A DNA stretch of 64,000 nt. Origin: Kingdonia uniflora (Eukaryota > Streptophyta > Magnoliopsida > Ranunculales > Circaeasteraceae). Position numbers and translations under genes: made by a program. The notes beneath the pieces are model-generated. The model was not told the DNA's origin and ran no database searches. It saw only the letters and a program-made list of their open reading frames with translations. Positions 1 to 10,749 of this stretch are shown piece after piece (the first letter of the stretch is position 1; each line of letters begins with the position of its first letter). The DNA lies in NCBI GenBank assembly GCA_014058105.1, contig JACGCM010002194.1, positions 248,001-312,000 of the forward strand, read 5' to 3'.

Positions 1-830
1 AGCAGAACAAAATGTTCTTATCTAGTTCCTTAAAGACAATAGTGATGTCTTCGCTTGGATGTTTCACGAAATACTCTAGCCTGCCATAAGCTTAATTTAA
101 AAGTTAATGCCTAAGCCGTCAAACAAAAGCCGAGGACTTTAGCACCAAGACTCTAAGAAGAAGTCAATAAAGAGATCGATAAACTTATTGAAGTTCATTT
201 TATTCGAAAAGCCAATTGCCCAGAATAAATCTCGAACATTGTAGTAATACCAAAGAAGAACGGCAAGATCAGAGTATGCGTAGATTTCACGGACCTCAAC
301 AAACATACTTCAAAGGATTGTTTTCCACTTCCTATCATAAACCATCTGCTCGATTATACTGCGGGACACAAACTCTTATTCATCATGGACGTCGCATCAA
401 GGTACAATCAAATACCTCTGCTACCTGACGATTAAGAGAAAACAACTTTTATTGCAGAGTATGGCCTATATGGCTATAAGGTTATTCCATTAGGTCTCAA
501 GAATGTTGGAGCCACTTATCTAAGATTGATGACACATATGTTCAAAGATCACCTCCGAAAAATAAAGTTTATATTGATGATATGTTGTGTAAAAGTCTCA
601 AAAAGAATAACCATATTAAAGATTTATACACTACTTTCAAAATCCTCTATTTTTACAAAATGAGACTCAATCCTGACAAGTGCCAGTTTGGGGTCTAGTC
701 AGGCAAATTCATGGGACATTTGATCAGCAAGCAAGGTATTGAAGCTGATCCAGATCGTATTCGTGCACTATTGTCTATGCCTTCTCTAAAAACAATGAAC
801 GACGTACATAAGTTAGCATGTAAGATTGCG
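1..830 (+). pseudogene. Tat-1 reverse transcriptase (decayed)
   Basis: This is the RT domain of the Tat-1 polyprotein, which would copy the element RNA into DNA in cytoplasmic particles. Reading across frames, the fingers/palm motif VVIPKKNGKIRVCVDFTDLN is visible at about 230-302. A GYNQIPL-like palm segment follows at about 400, and the catalytic YIDD box lies at 570-581, out of frame with its upstream part. The thumb segment (MGHLISKQGIEADPDRIR) is readable at 711-770. Stops occur at about 430 and 699. The region before 200 is the protease-RT linker, already shifted. Family assignment is secure; the protein cannot be made. Confidence 0.9.
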
Positions 831-929
831 GCAATAAATCATTTTGTCTCAAAGTCTTCAGATCGATGTCGATGGTTATTCGACCTATTGCGTGAGGGAA
901 CAACGAAAAAGAAATCTAAAAAGAATACT

Positions 930-1370
930 GAGATTAAATGGATAATAGAATGTGAAGTAACATTTAAGGAACTCAAGTGATATTTGGGTAAACTACTAGT
1001 GATGAGTACACTTAAAGAAGGGGAAGAACTTACCGTATATCTTGCCGTTACCAACGAATCATTAAGTTCTATTCTAATTCGACTTGATGAGAAGATCGAG
1101 AAACTCGTCTACTTCATCAACAAAACTCTCATTCCTGCAGAATCCCTATATACCAAGATCGAGAAACTGCTCTTAGCCCTCGTGTACACGTCACAAAAGT
1201 TGAAACAATATTTTCAAGCCCACTCACTTCGAGTAATAACAAATTATCATTTGCGAAAGATCTTATCCAAGCGAAAAAATCCAAACGAGTACAACAATGG
1301 TCGGTAACTCTTGGCAAACATGATATCTGTTTTGAACCACGACATTCTGAAAAAGGTTAAGCTGTAGAAG
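930..1370 (+). pseudogene. Tat-1 RNase H (retroelement type)
   Basis: This is the retroelement RNase H joined to RT, which removes RNA from the RNA:DNA hybrid. The open stretch 984-1307 carries the usual landmarks: an early YLAVTNESLSSILIR strand, then VYFINKTL, then LLLALVYTSQKLKQYFQAH. A stop at about 978 separates it from the RT thumb. The same domain is found in Tat-3 (- strand, 41060-41420), which supports the reading. The first catalytic Asp of related elements is not evident here. Confidence 0.85.
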
Positions 1371-1469
1371 ATTTTCTTGTAGACTTCCCAGTAGAAGATC
1401 CTGACTGGGAAGAAAACAGTACGGATATTAATGAAGAACAGTTTGAGGAAAAATTAAACTGGATAACTC

Positions 1470-1860
1470 TAAAGGGATGGTGTCTTTTAGCTGATGGTTC
1501 TGCAGACCTGCGGGGTCAGGCCTCAGAATCATACTTATCATACCTTCCAATGACAGGATCGAAAAAACAATTAGGCTTAATTTTGAAGCTACCAACAATG
1601 AGGCTAAATATGAGGCATTAATTCACTGTCTAGATATTGCTCTCGAGATTTGAGTTTTTGAGTTATTTATATATACATACTCTTTACTTATTGTAAACTA
1701 TTATACAGAGAAGTTTAAGAAGAGGGGATAAATGATTGATTAAGCAGCAGGAGTAACCGACAGAATGCGCAGATTTAGGAGGGCTACCACTAAACTTTTA
1801 CCACGTAGAGAGAATATACATTCTGATTCCCTTGCCTACCTGGCAAGAGTCCTCGGCAAA
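1470..1860 (+). pseudogene. Tat-1 second (archaeal-type) RNase H
   Basis: Tat-lineage elements carry an extra archaeal-type RNase H after the normal one. It is recognised here by a WCLLADGS-like strand at about 1477-1505, holding the D-G-S catalytic start, and by a shifted FEATNNEAKYEALIHCLDIA segment at about 1585-1645. A frameshift lies between them at about 1520-1540. The tail runs into a linker (about 1860-2080), where VEVDEDDWRRHFLTYIG-like residues match the Tat-3 linker at about 40400. This domain is the main reason for assigning the element to Tat. Confidence 0.85.
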
Positions 1861-2079
1861 GAAGTTTGATATCTCAAGATTGAAATATTATCTACCCCCA
1901 GTATTAACATCATAAGCTCAAATTCTGTTAATACTAGGGGCGTTGAAGTGGACGAGGACGATTGGAGACGACATTTCCTTACATACATTGGACCTCGAAA
2001 CAAGTTTAACGGCAAACTCCATAAAGATCCTACTGAAAGAAGACGTATGATTGATAATGCTAAGCGATACATCGTGACC

Positions 2080-3027
2080 AATAGTCTCCTTTACAAAATT
2101 TCAGTCATAGGACCATATCTCGAATGTTTATCGAACAAAGAGGCTCAAAAATTCTTGCATGAACTTCACAAAGGCACTTGCGGTTCCTATGCAGCTGGAC
2201 AATCTCTAGCCAATTGAGCTCTTAAGGAGTTTTTTGGCCTAAAATAAAAGTTCAACCTATTAAACTTGCAAGCAAGTGTGATGCTTGCCAACGACATGGC
2301 CCCCAAATTCGGGTTCCAGCTTTGGAATTCCATTCCAGCAATATTGTTTGGCCGTTTAGAAGATGGGACCTCGACCTCGTATGAGAATTCCCTACTGTAC
2401 CAGGTAAAAGAAAGTACCTCCTGGTATCAATAAATTACTTCACTAAATGGGTAGAAACAGTCTTTCTGTATCGCACACGAGATGACGAAGTCATATAGAT
2501 TATATAGGAAACCATCATCATTCGGTTCAGCTGCCCTAATCTCATCAGAATCGATAATGGACCTTATTTTGTTGATTCTAGAGTAGCTGAGTTCCTCAAT
2601 CAGCACAATATCATCTACTCGCCTTTCAATTCATATTACCCACAAGGAAATGGTTAAGCCAAAATCACTAATCGCACTATCGTGGATGGGACCAAAAAAT
2701 GTTTGACATAAAAGAAGGGTAATTGGGTCCAAGAATTACCACATGCATTATGGGCATATCGTACAATACCTCGAGTATCGACTGGATACACACCGTTCCT
2801 ATTAGCATATGGTACTGAGGTAATAATCCCTACTCAATATCATTACCCATTGGGCAACCATACGATGACAGATGAAAAAAATAAATTCCAGTTGGCATGT
2901 AATATGAATTGGATCGAGGAAATCAGAGACAGAGCAATCATGAATTTGGGAAGATACCACCAAGTTTTAGCCCAATCCTATAACAAATAAGTTTGTCATA
3001 GAGAGTTCAAAATCAAAGATCTCGTCA
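2080..3027 (+). pseudogene. Tat-1 integrase, catalytic Glu replaced by Lys
   Basis: The zinc-binding N-domain is visible as LHKGTCGSYAAGQ at about 2160-2200 followed by CDACQRHG at about 2278-2302. In the core, the first Asp lies in RRWDLDLV (about 2356-2380) and the second in IRIDNGPYFVD (about 2545-2578). The third catalytic position follows the GNG motif but reads Lys, codon aaa at 2661-2663, where retroviral-type integrases have Glu; a stop precedes it. The C-terminal segment WAYRT...LLAYGTEV continues to about 3027, where it stops abruptly against an exon of the antisense gene. That abutment suggests a deletion joint. Confidence 0.88.
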
Positions 3028-4107
3028 GGTCGGAGACGACCTGATTCAACTTCTCAAGTCTGAAGTGCGCTTTTACGTATTGATCCTCCCTGTTCTCGTT
3101 CGCCTCCTTCATCCTACCGAACTGCTCCAGAAATTCCCGATTGCACATGATTGCGTGATTCTTACGTACGCGAGATGCATCCAATTCGACCTGAGGTATG
3201 TAACGCGATTTAGTACAGTTTGATTCAAAAAGTATAATTTATGCATATACGTACTACATTTCAAAGAGACTGTGTGATTTCTAAACATCTACTTCTAAGT
3301 ACTTTTTAGCTAAAAGTTTGGACCCCTTTCCCAGATGAACGCTTCTTGAATATTCTTTCAGCGTACAAGGTACACACTTCGATATCCTATTTTGTATTAA
3401 TAGCTTTGGATTTTTGCTATGCATTTCTATCCTATTTACTTAACTTAGCGTTGGTATAACATGATGATTGAATAACCTATTCCAATCTAACCAGCAACTC
3501 CGTTTGCGTAGACAACAGGGCTTTTGAGGTCTCTCTTTCCCTGGCAAGTTCGGATTCTAGGTCATTTAATCTGAGACTCATCTCTCTATCTACCTATAAA
3601 ATATTTATAAACAAAATCAGCATACAAAAGTTCCTTTCCCACACAGAAGTTATACAACTTACAAATATTCAGACAAAACACATGTCTACCCTACCTTCTT
3701 ACTCCCACCTTCTGGGAGCTCAACATCGTCCCCTTGGTTGCCAAGAACCGTTTGGGGGGAGACACCATCCAGACCATCCACGAGCCTCACTACTTTTGCT
3801 TCCTCCTCTTCTTCCTCAGCATAGGTGTCGGCCTTAATGGCATACACCTCCTCCTGAGAGTAGCCCTTCAGCATCGAGTGACGACCTAGTCTATCACGCT
3901 CCTCAGTCATCTCGTCTAAATTAGCCTTTACCTCGACCTATAACTGGCTGATCACTGTAGTGTGAGCGGCCTTCAGCTGCCTGACTTCTTTCAGGGTTTC
4001 AGTCTTGGCTCGAGCCAGGTTTTTCTCAAGCTCGCTCTTCGCCTTTTTCAGCTCGGATTCCTGCTTTTCAATACCGAGCTAAATCCCCTTGACAATACAA
4101 AAAACCT
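3011..4107 (-). pseudogene. Tat-1 antisense gene, coiled-coil 3' exons
   Basis: On the strand opposite pol there are several short coding blocks bounded by plausible splice sites. The largest, about 4107-3694, starts after a ...ttttcag acceptor. It encodes a charged heptad-rich segment, then a GYSQEEVYAIKA motif and an acidic run EEEEEE, and ends at a likely donor (aag/gtaggg). The matching block of Tat-3 (37377-37826) starts at the equivalent splice site and shares the GYS-E-V-AI motif and acidic run. Smaller coiled-coil blocks lie at about 3599-3493 and 3184-3011, each after an AG. No catalytic motif is seen. Function is unknown; antisense genes of this kind are known in Tat relatives such as Grande and Retand. 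Confidence 0.7.
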
Positions 4108-4221
4108 GAAAACATTATATCGACCTCCGTTATGAGCTCGAAATGTATTCAACATTTCTTTTTTAATAATAAAAACTTATCATCTGCCTCGTATCTTCTT
4201 TTCCTTGTAGAATAACTAACC

Positions 4222-4516
4222 TAGCCCTTTCTTTGACCTCTTTGAGGTCATCCAGTAAAGCAGATCACCCCTTAACGACTTTCTCTCCTGATTTCCCCAA
4301 AGGCTCAACCCTTCACCTCTTCCCTTGCGCGACTTCACCACTTGCAGTGGTACCAGAGGCTGGCAAATCTTTCATTATCTGTCTCTTTATAAACTTTTGG
4401 GCTATTTTGCTCATCATAAGGCTCGGTTGAGCTGAACTGCCTGACCCAGGAATCTTAGCTCGAACCTCCTCTCCACTTGTTTGCCTTTTTCCTTCATCGA
4501 CACCCGTCATCGACAT
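4222..4516 (-). pseudogene. Tat-1 antisense gene, Ser/Gly/Lys-rich linker exon
   Basis: The - strand block beginning MSMTGVDEGKRQTSGEE is low in hydrophobic residues and rich in Ser, Gly and Lys. It includes IPGSGSSAQPS, IAQKFIKRQIMKDLP and a tail toward a LDDLKEVKERAR-like helix. By position it links the central domain to the coiled-coil exons. The Tat-2 gene has an analogous Lys/Thr-rich linker at about 14340-14220 with KKRTTQKSKKSAP. Treat it as part of the same antisense gene. No known domain is recognised. Confidence 0.55.
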
Positions 4517-4799
4517 AGTCTACTGAACATTTACAACCTTTTTAACCTACTTTCAACTTTCTTCTTTCTACTCAGGCTGAGTTCCTCCAAGACAAGTTCG
4601 AGTTCAGCCTCCTCCTCCGCAACCTCGTCCAACAAAGACTCTTTCCTTTCCACTATAGACTTTACACCAGCAATAACTTATTTTTTCTATCAACTACACT
4701 TGTCAAAGAAACATAACAATAATTCTATTTATGCATGTCTATACTTACTTTGCTTTACAGATCTAAATCGAAGGTCTAAAAGTTCTTCGTCATCTATTT

Positions 4800-5420
4800 G
4801 AAGGCAATTACCCTTCACCCATATGATATTGTTATTCTAAGTTCGACCTGCTGAATTCAGATCGAAAAAAAGACACTGAGTAACGCTCGCACAGAAATTC
4901 GACCCCCCACTGGTCTTAAAATTTTTCACCCCATAAAACTATAGAACGTCCTCAGGGGTTATCCTCCTCATTTTTTCTCCTTTTCCCACCTATCATTCAG
5001 ATGGTCACATATAGTTATGATCTCCCACATGTTCCCGTTCATTTGAACAGGACATGCCCCAATTACATTTATTACCCCCTTCATCAAATTGGTGAGGAGG
5101 AGGCTCAACTTATATTCTAACGCAGAAAATCCTCCAAAAGGTCACTCTGGACATCCTCATCAAAATACTCTAACGAGATCGATTCATCTATACCCCTATC
5201 TCATTTTTCTATTTTTAAATCTGCCAAAAGATAAAAATACTATTCCCCCTCTGCTACCGTACAACCCCTAAACTGTCTGCCGGAGAACTTTACACATTTA
5301 CCCCACTTCCCTTCTATAGCCCCTTTGGTTTTACAAAATTCTCTGAAAGTATTAGAACCTGGAGGATAAGGTACCAACTGACTAGGGAAACCCTGGAATT
5401 ATTCCAATCCTCCTTCTCCT
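4800..5420 (-). pseudogene. Tat-1 antisense gene, central domain (putative gypsy-type transposon family)
   Basis: A decayed domain on the - strand contains GVINVIGACPVQMNGNMWEI followed by ICDHLNDRWEKEKK, read from about 5090 to 4970. Tat-2 has the same block (IINVL-CCPVQLNENVYEI, then RLCEALNDK) at about 14860-14770, followed there by a W-rich YFESAGRPWNN segment. The Q-L-N-(P/E)-N-x-(W/Y)-E-I pattern plus a downstream aromatic block resembles the plant domain annotated as putative gypsy-type transposon (Pfam Transposase_28), known in antisense frames of Tat elements. That assignment is from memory and is moderate. Stops and shifts interrupt it. Confidence 0.5.
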
Positions 5421-5580
5421 CCGTTATCAGACTTATTCGTCCTACCAGAGGTTGAAACCTCATCAACAGACGACCTACTTATCATAAAAATTGACTTTAC
5501 AGGACTATTTTGACCTATACATATGCCTCTCGCGCTCGACCTACATACAGGTTAAAGTATTTATCATTCTTCCATCTATG

Positions 5581-5586
<6 letters not shown>

Positions 5587-5639
<53 letters not shown>
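5587..5639. repeat. (TA)n microsatellite
   Basis: An uninterrupted TA dinucleotide run of about 26 units lies within the antisense gene of Tat-1, probably in an intron. It is likely length-polymorphic. Confidence 0.97.
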
Positions 5640-5644
<5 letters not shown>

Positions 5645-5874
5645 ATCAGTCATTCACGTATAACACATATCTTTAAACTATAGAATATCAAAGTATATTG
5701 CATATATTTCTGCTAACCTTCAGTATCCGGATGCGAATCGGCAGTAGAGTCAAGTTTTCCCCTCATAACACGGTTGTATTCCTATCTACGAGATCCCGAA
5801 CCTTTTGCCCTCTTTAACCATTTATTGCCTTCAGATAACTCTTGAGTGATTCCCCTAATTTTTCGCCTTTCTCT

Positions 5875-6135
5875 CTAAGTACTCTCCAAGTTTTTTGTGA
5901 TAGAACGATTATTTGGAGACGAAGAAGAACTATTTATCCTTTCTCTCTCATACAACTGGCATTTATTGATCCTTGCACGAACCGTCCTCGATTTCAGAAC
6001 CGAGGCATCCTTTCTACTCTCCATGTCAGACACCTTGTACCTTTTTGATAAAACCACCTTTCCATCATTATAACTCCCCTCATTTTTAACATATTTTTTC
6101 CCCACTTTCCATATCTTTTCTTGAACTCCCCTCAC
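5875..6135 (-). pseudogene. Tat-1 antisense gene, basic/Ser-rich block
   Basis: An 86-codon - strand open block starts MRGVQEKIWKVGKKYVK and contains YKVSDMESRKDAS and a run of five serines. It lies between the N-terminal exon (6744-6454) and the central domain. Tat-2 has a similarly placed Arg/Lys-rich block at about 15950-15790 (FLAVVEREKSG), with weak resemblance. It may be an exon of the antisense gene or intronic; no domain is recognised. Confidence 0.4.
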
Positions 6136-6453
6136 TCATGATGACTTGCACTGTGGGATGTTAGAGCTCAATTTCCTTTTTTTTATAAAACAAAACTAGA
6201 AGCTTCTGCATTCACGTATTTTTGTTTCACAGCCCTTGATTAACATACTTATAGTGATTGACATCATTTTCAAAATCGTACAAATATTCAAATTTATTCA
6301 AAATGTTTGTTGAACAGTCTCAATATAGATTCACCCTTATTGAGGATCCGATTGACTTATATTATTTATGTTACATTCTAATATTTATTTTATTCATAAG
6401 AAAGCACTCTACACAACATTTATCACAAGCTTGGCTACCAGCATCTAATCACA

Positions 6454-6744
6454 TCATTCACCAATCCTCGTATCTTCAAAATCGATCTCCACTTCAGCGA
6501 TCCAACCCACCAACCTTTCTCGTTCTTCTGAATCCCTCATGAATACACGGAAGAATGACTCATAAAAGTAACGGGCATACTCAAGTTCTATACTCCAGGT
6601 ATCTAACCCATCGAGCTGACTTGCCCTCATTGGTAACTCAACATCGTAACCAAGCGAGCCAAAAATTCTCTCTCGTACTTCAACAATTTTTATAGCCAAT
6701 CGACCTTCTGTAGCATGACGAATCCTCTGAGATCGAGTCCACAC
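6454..6744 (-). pseudogene. Tat-1 antisense gene, N-terminal exon
   Basis: The - strand block beginning MWTRSQRIRHATEGRLAIKI continues with VEVRERIFGSLGYDVELP and a helix rich in aromatic and acidic residues. Closely matching blocks occur in Tat-3 (+ strand, 36374-36476: WTYSERIR then IAEVRERIFGLL) and, more diverged, in Tat-2 (16693-16387). Three copies at the same relative place in three elements, always antisense to pol, show that this is a real coding exon and not a chance frame. No known domain is recognised. Confidence 0.72.
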
Positions 6745-7460
6745 AATCCTAACCTTCCCTCGAATTTTTGTAGGTCTTGCAATCAGTATTTATAAGATTT
6801 CTCAATCACTTCCTCCTTTCACTCAGTTTTTACCTAGTATCGTGTAACAGAAACCCAAAATCTTAGACTCACTTATTATAACTTATCCCCTCATTAGTAC
6901 ACTCATTGGTTACTACACTCGACCTTACGCTCCACATATTTTCTCATTTTCGACCTATAGCAGCTCAAATTTACTTATTTCCTAAAATTTCTATCCATTT
7001 ACTGTTAAACGTAAATCTTTTATATCAACAAATATTTATCTCAGTTCGAACATCATTACAACATTGTTTCAGCACTTATCAAACAGTTATTCAACTAACA
7101 TTCAACACATTTCAGGTCGATTCAAGAAATTTTTCTATGCACAAATTCATGAAAATCAACTTTTATTCATTTCACACATAGTACATACGATTTACAGATA
7201 ACATATTTTCATACAGGAATATACCAGAATGTTATCCGTCCAACACTGAACTTCAGATACTTTACAGATAACAAGTTTTCCATATTTGTTTAAAGCTACA
7301 GGTCATTCAGGCACGGCGAGGCATCATGTTTTCCAGTTCTTCTTACTTCAGTGATTTTTCACCCTGATGCAAAGAAAATAGTGGAACCAACAAAAAGTTT
7401 TCCTCACATGGCTCAGTTGAAGCACAGTCAAACTCCAAGCAAGAACTATATAAGCAGTAG
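6745..7460. other. Tat-1 intron/upstream region of antisense gene, no gene seen
   Basis: AT-rich sequence with no supportable coding block. About 7260-7440 weakly resembles Tat-2 sequence near 17430-17550, downstream of that element's first antisense exon. It is therefore probably the intron that preceded the exon at 6744-6454. The Tat-1 counterpart of the first exon (Tat-2 17996-17573) is missing, apparently lost where Lard-1 inserted. Confidence 0.5.
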
Positions 7461-7765
7461 TGTGATGACCTACCGAACGCCGACCAAATCCATCCGAGCG
7501 TTTTGAGTTTTGTCCGAATGTATATGTTCTCTATATCCTAATATAGCTGTACGTCAAGTTTCGTCGCAATCGGATTCGGTTAAGGGGGCAAAAAGGGCCA
7601 GTACGCTTCGTCTCATGTTTTAACGTTTTCTTTTGGAAATTGACTATTTACTTAGTAGCTATATTAAGGAGGAACCTTGGTCCGATCCTCCCCATGACTA
7701 AAAGAGCTTTAATGCTTGGTCATCAAGGACCCCGGCTCATGGACTATCTACAAGGGATAGTTATG
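7461..7765 (+). repeat. Lard-1 5' LTR, part confirmed by the second copy
   Basis: It begins TGTGATGACCTACCG, a start common in Ty3/gypsy LTRs. Only 305 bp can be checked against the truncated 3' LTR. The real LTR must extend further right, because 7765 is not a TG...CA end and a TATA box lies beyond it. I could not place the LTR end or a primer binding site. Confidence 0.8.
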
Positions 7766-7897
7766 AGTTCTCCTAGGCCTAGGGAAGGCCAGGGGACATT
7801 GCCTCGCAATGCGGGCCGGTTTTCAATAAAGGGCTTCAAATGGCGCCGCTATGCCCCGTGGGCTATCCGAGATGCACCGCCCCTTACTGATGGACAA

Positions 7898-7905
7898 TAT
7901 AAATA
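7898..7905 (+). promoter_or_regulatory. Lard-1 LTR TATA box
   Basis: TATAAATA lies within ggacaatataaatagtcc, downstream of a GC-rich stretch and inside the presumed 5' LTR. This is the expected place for the element's transcription start signal. Confidence 0.55.
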
Positions 7906-9114
7906 GTCCAAGCTCGTCGCCCCTTGAGATATGAGTCCCTTATGTGGAAACCGGCATATTGAGCTACCCTGATCCGCTATTGGACATGTGTGCTTTCCGT
8001 ACCTCGCGCGCGTCGTGAGAGATTACGCTGTAGAGATTATTGAGGAAACCTTCAGCGTTGTTGCCTATACCGAATACATATTCGATGACCCCTTACGAGT
8101 ATCCAGAATTATTCGGATGTCGCTCTAGCATCCGTGGGTTGTATGCCACTGGCGCGTCGCACCCGTAAAGTTGGCTGATACACGCCGACCGCGCGTCCGA
8201 GTATGCCGCACGGTCCCTTATTCTGCTGCACTCCGGGTACTGTAGAGGCGGTCCCGGTTAGGGCCGTGTCAGACGGGATGGCCTATATCGTTTCTTGCCT
8301 CTAGAACGTTGGTCAGTGTCGCAGATGCTCTATGAAGAATAGTAATAGAGCGATCTAGCAGGTTGTTATTGTATTCGGTCCGTATCCGCACTCCGAAGTT
8401 TAGTAACAGTTGTGATCAAGGACAATGCCTCTCAGCAGAGATCAATATGGTTAATGTCAGTGGCCGAGTACTTTCGTGTGGAAGCTGCGAAGCTTTGTTT
8501 GGTTGGAATTCCTTAGTGTCTTCAAAAGATTTAAGATCCCTGAGAGATACTCGTTGTGATTGTCCTGAGCTAGACATAGAGACGTTCCGGAGGTAAATGT
8601 CATAAGCTGAAGATGAAGCGGCCTGAAGTAAGAGATGAAGACATGGTTTGGGTCCCGAGTTTGCACACAGTGATATCGTCAGGTAGACGTCGAGGGAAGA
8701 GTTTCTCGTTGTTACACGACATGAACTGCGACCTCTATGATGGGTTGTCGCTTGTCTGCAGTTGGTCCCAAGTTACACAGGACACTACTTTGCTCACTCA
8801 AAGAAGGCAAGATACCGAGTGATGTTTGTTCTCTGGCTCCGTAGTGAGTTTCAAGTTTGTCGGCGTTCGAGTGCTCTAGCCGAGTTGATCCATGTTGTTC
8901 CACAAGATGGTTCTGGGTCATTTAAGCTCACAGATGGATGAAGACTCGCGTTTTCGAAGGTTAGTAAGTTACGTGGTTGTCGCAGAACAGAGTTGAGCTT
9001 CAGTCAGTTGTGCGGGTTACCTCAGACATGATCTTAGATGGAAGATTGCTCGAGGATGAAAGATCTTGAGCGGAATTGGATGTGAGTTTCCCAATTCCTT
9101 ATCAATTGGTGGTT

Positions 9115-9924
9115 GGCGGTAGGGATAGAGTACCCGCGCCTCGTTCTTTGTTTGTATCGATGGAGTATCTTTAGAAGACCACATCTCAGTGACCGGTTAG
9201 AGTTGGCTGCGTTTGTTGAAGCTAGTTCAAGAGACAGAGAATGGCTACACTTCAGTTTAAAGATGATTGCGACAGTATGAGGGTTGGTCTCCGTGAGTTT
9301 GATAGCAGTTGGACATGGTAAGCCAACGAGTTCAGGGCGGTAGGTACAGTGACAATATCTTGTTCCCAAGTTCCCCAAGTACTCAGGTTGGAGTAGGGAT
9401 GTAGAGATGGAGAAATGCTTCAGTAGTCCGTCAGTTATACGTCGCAGCTTTGTTCTTGACGCGGACGTCGAGCTTATTGAGTGTGGGAAGAGTTATAAGT
9501 TGTAATGCAGATGTACGCAGGTTCCAGCATGGGTCATTACCACCAGAGTTTGGCAAGTACAGATGCCAGTGTTAAGTCCTCGCCAGAGAAGAGGCATTGA
9601 GAAGACCTCCTTGAAGAGTGAGGCAGATTAGAGTCCTCCAAAGTGGAGAGACCTTTGGGGACGCCGGACTAGCGATCTCCCTTCCTGCAGCCAAGTTAGG
9701 TGCAGATACCATCTAGAGTTACATGGGTTAGATGATGGCCTACTACAAAGTGGTAGAGCAGAAACGCGGCTGCACAGATAGATGTCTCATGGGTTTTGCA
9801 AGTTCACACAGGACACCTTTATGGTGGACCTCGATGGTTAGCTGGCGGTAGGGAACAGAGTACCCGCGCCTAGATAGGCTGCCTCGATGGTTTTGTTGGC
9901 GGTAGGACAGAGTGGCCTGCGCCT
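9115..9924 (+). repeat. Three dispersed copies of a GGCGGTAGG...GCGCCT motif
   Basis: About 27-bp units lie at 9115-9141, 9844-9871 and 9898-9924. Each starts ggcggtagg and ends gcgcct, with agagta or agagtgg between. They sit in the non-coding interior of Lard-1 and could be remnants of an internal duplication or a structural RNA element. Confidence 0.65.
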
Positions 9925-10749
9925 TGTTGAGAGTATGCTACCTTCTAGGAGCTACCCTCCCTCGCCCAAGTGAACAATGAGTACCAGTTCAGTTTTATAC
10001 TGGTAAGGCTAGAGTGCCGCATCTTGATGTTGTATCCCCGATGTTCCGTAAGAAGGGCGAACATGGTTTGAAGACCTTTGCAGAGTTGATTGAAGGACAG
10101 TCAGGCAGTTTCAGTGTGCGGCAGATGTTCCGTGCAGTTAGGGAGAGTTACCCCTTTGGTTTTAGAAGACTTGCTCCTTACCACTCGCAGATGAAGAGTG
10201 AAGTTTGAAGATGAGATTCACAGAAGATTGAACTCTCGGGCAGCGAAGGCATTGTGTGACTCGGAAGTAAGCGCACTTTTGGGATGGGATTACAGATATC
10301 CTCGTCGGACTGTCCGGAGGAGACGCCTTGGTTTGTCGAGATGAGTGATATTCTACATATTGTCAGGGGAGAAGGCGCCTTGCAGCAGGATGCAATGCAT
10401 TTTAGAGGGCACGATGTTAGAGTGCACCGCCCATACATTTTTCAGAAGGTTTGAGACCAAGAGACAATATCCAGATGAGAAAGCAGACTCCAGAGTTGGA
10501 ATCAAGATCAGTCACCACGCACTTCAGTTGGAAAGGGCGAAGTTAAGGTTTAGTTCTGAAGACATAGTTGTCAGCATCGAGACTAACAGTTGGACTCAGT
10601 ACCCGATAGTACAGAAGAAGATATAGTACTCTGAACTAAGTGCGGGAGAGTTGTTGGTTTTTTGGTGATACAAAAGATTGAATCCTTGCAGAACCGTGTT
10701 GAAAAAGGTTCTCGACGAGGACGTCGAGATTATTTTAAGTGCGGGAGGG

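Larger units (their letters stand above)
7766..10749 (+). other. Lard-1 interior: rest of 5' LTR plus non-coding body
   Basis: About 3 kb with higher GC and many CpG sites (for example the cgcgcgcgtcg stretch near 8008) compared with the AT-rich neighbours. Short open frames on both strands (for example 8363-8596, 9034-9378, 10014-10208) lack any gag, protease, RT, RNase H or integrase motif and are not reported as genes. A polypurine tract at 10737-10749 (aagtgcgggaggg) ends the interior. Confidence 0.6.

Noticed and set aside
5491..5676. Small + strand frame with an Ile-Tyr run
   Set aside because: It translates the (TA)n microsatellite.
8363..10626. Several open frames of 64-114 codons in Lard-1 on both strands
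   Set aside because: None shows a gag, pol or other known motif; they overlap on opposite strands and are what GC-richer DNA yields by chance.
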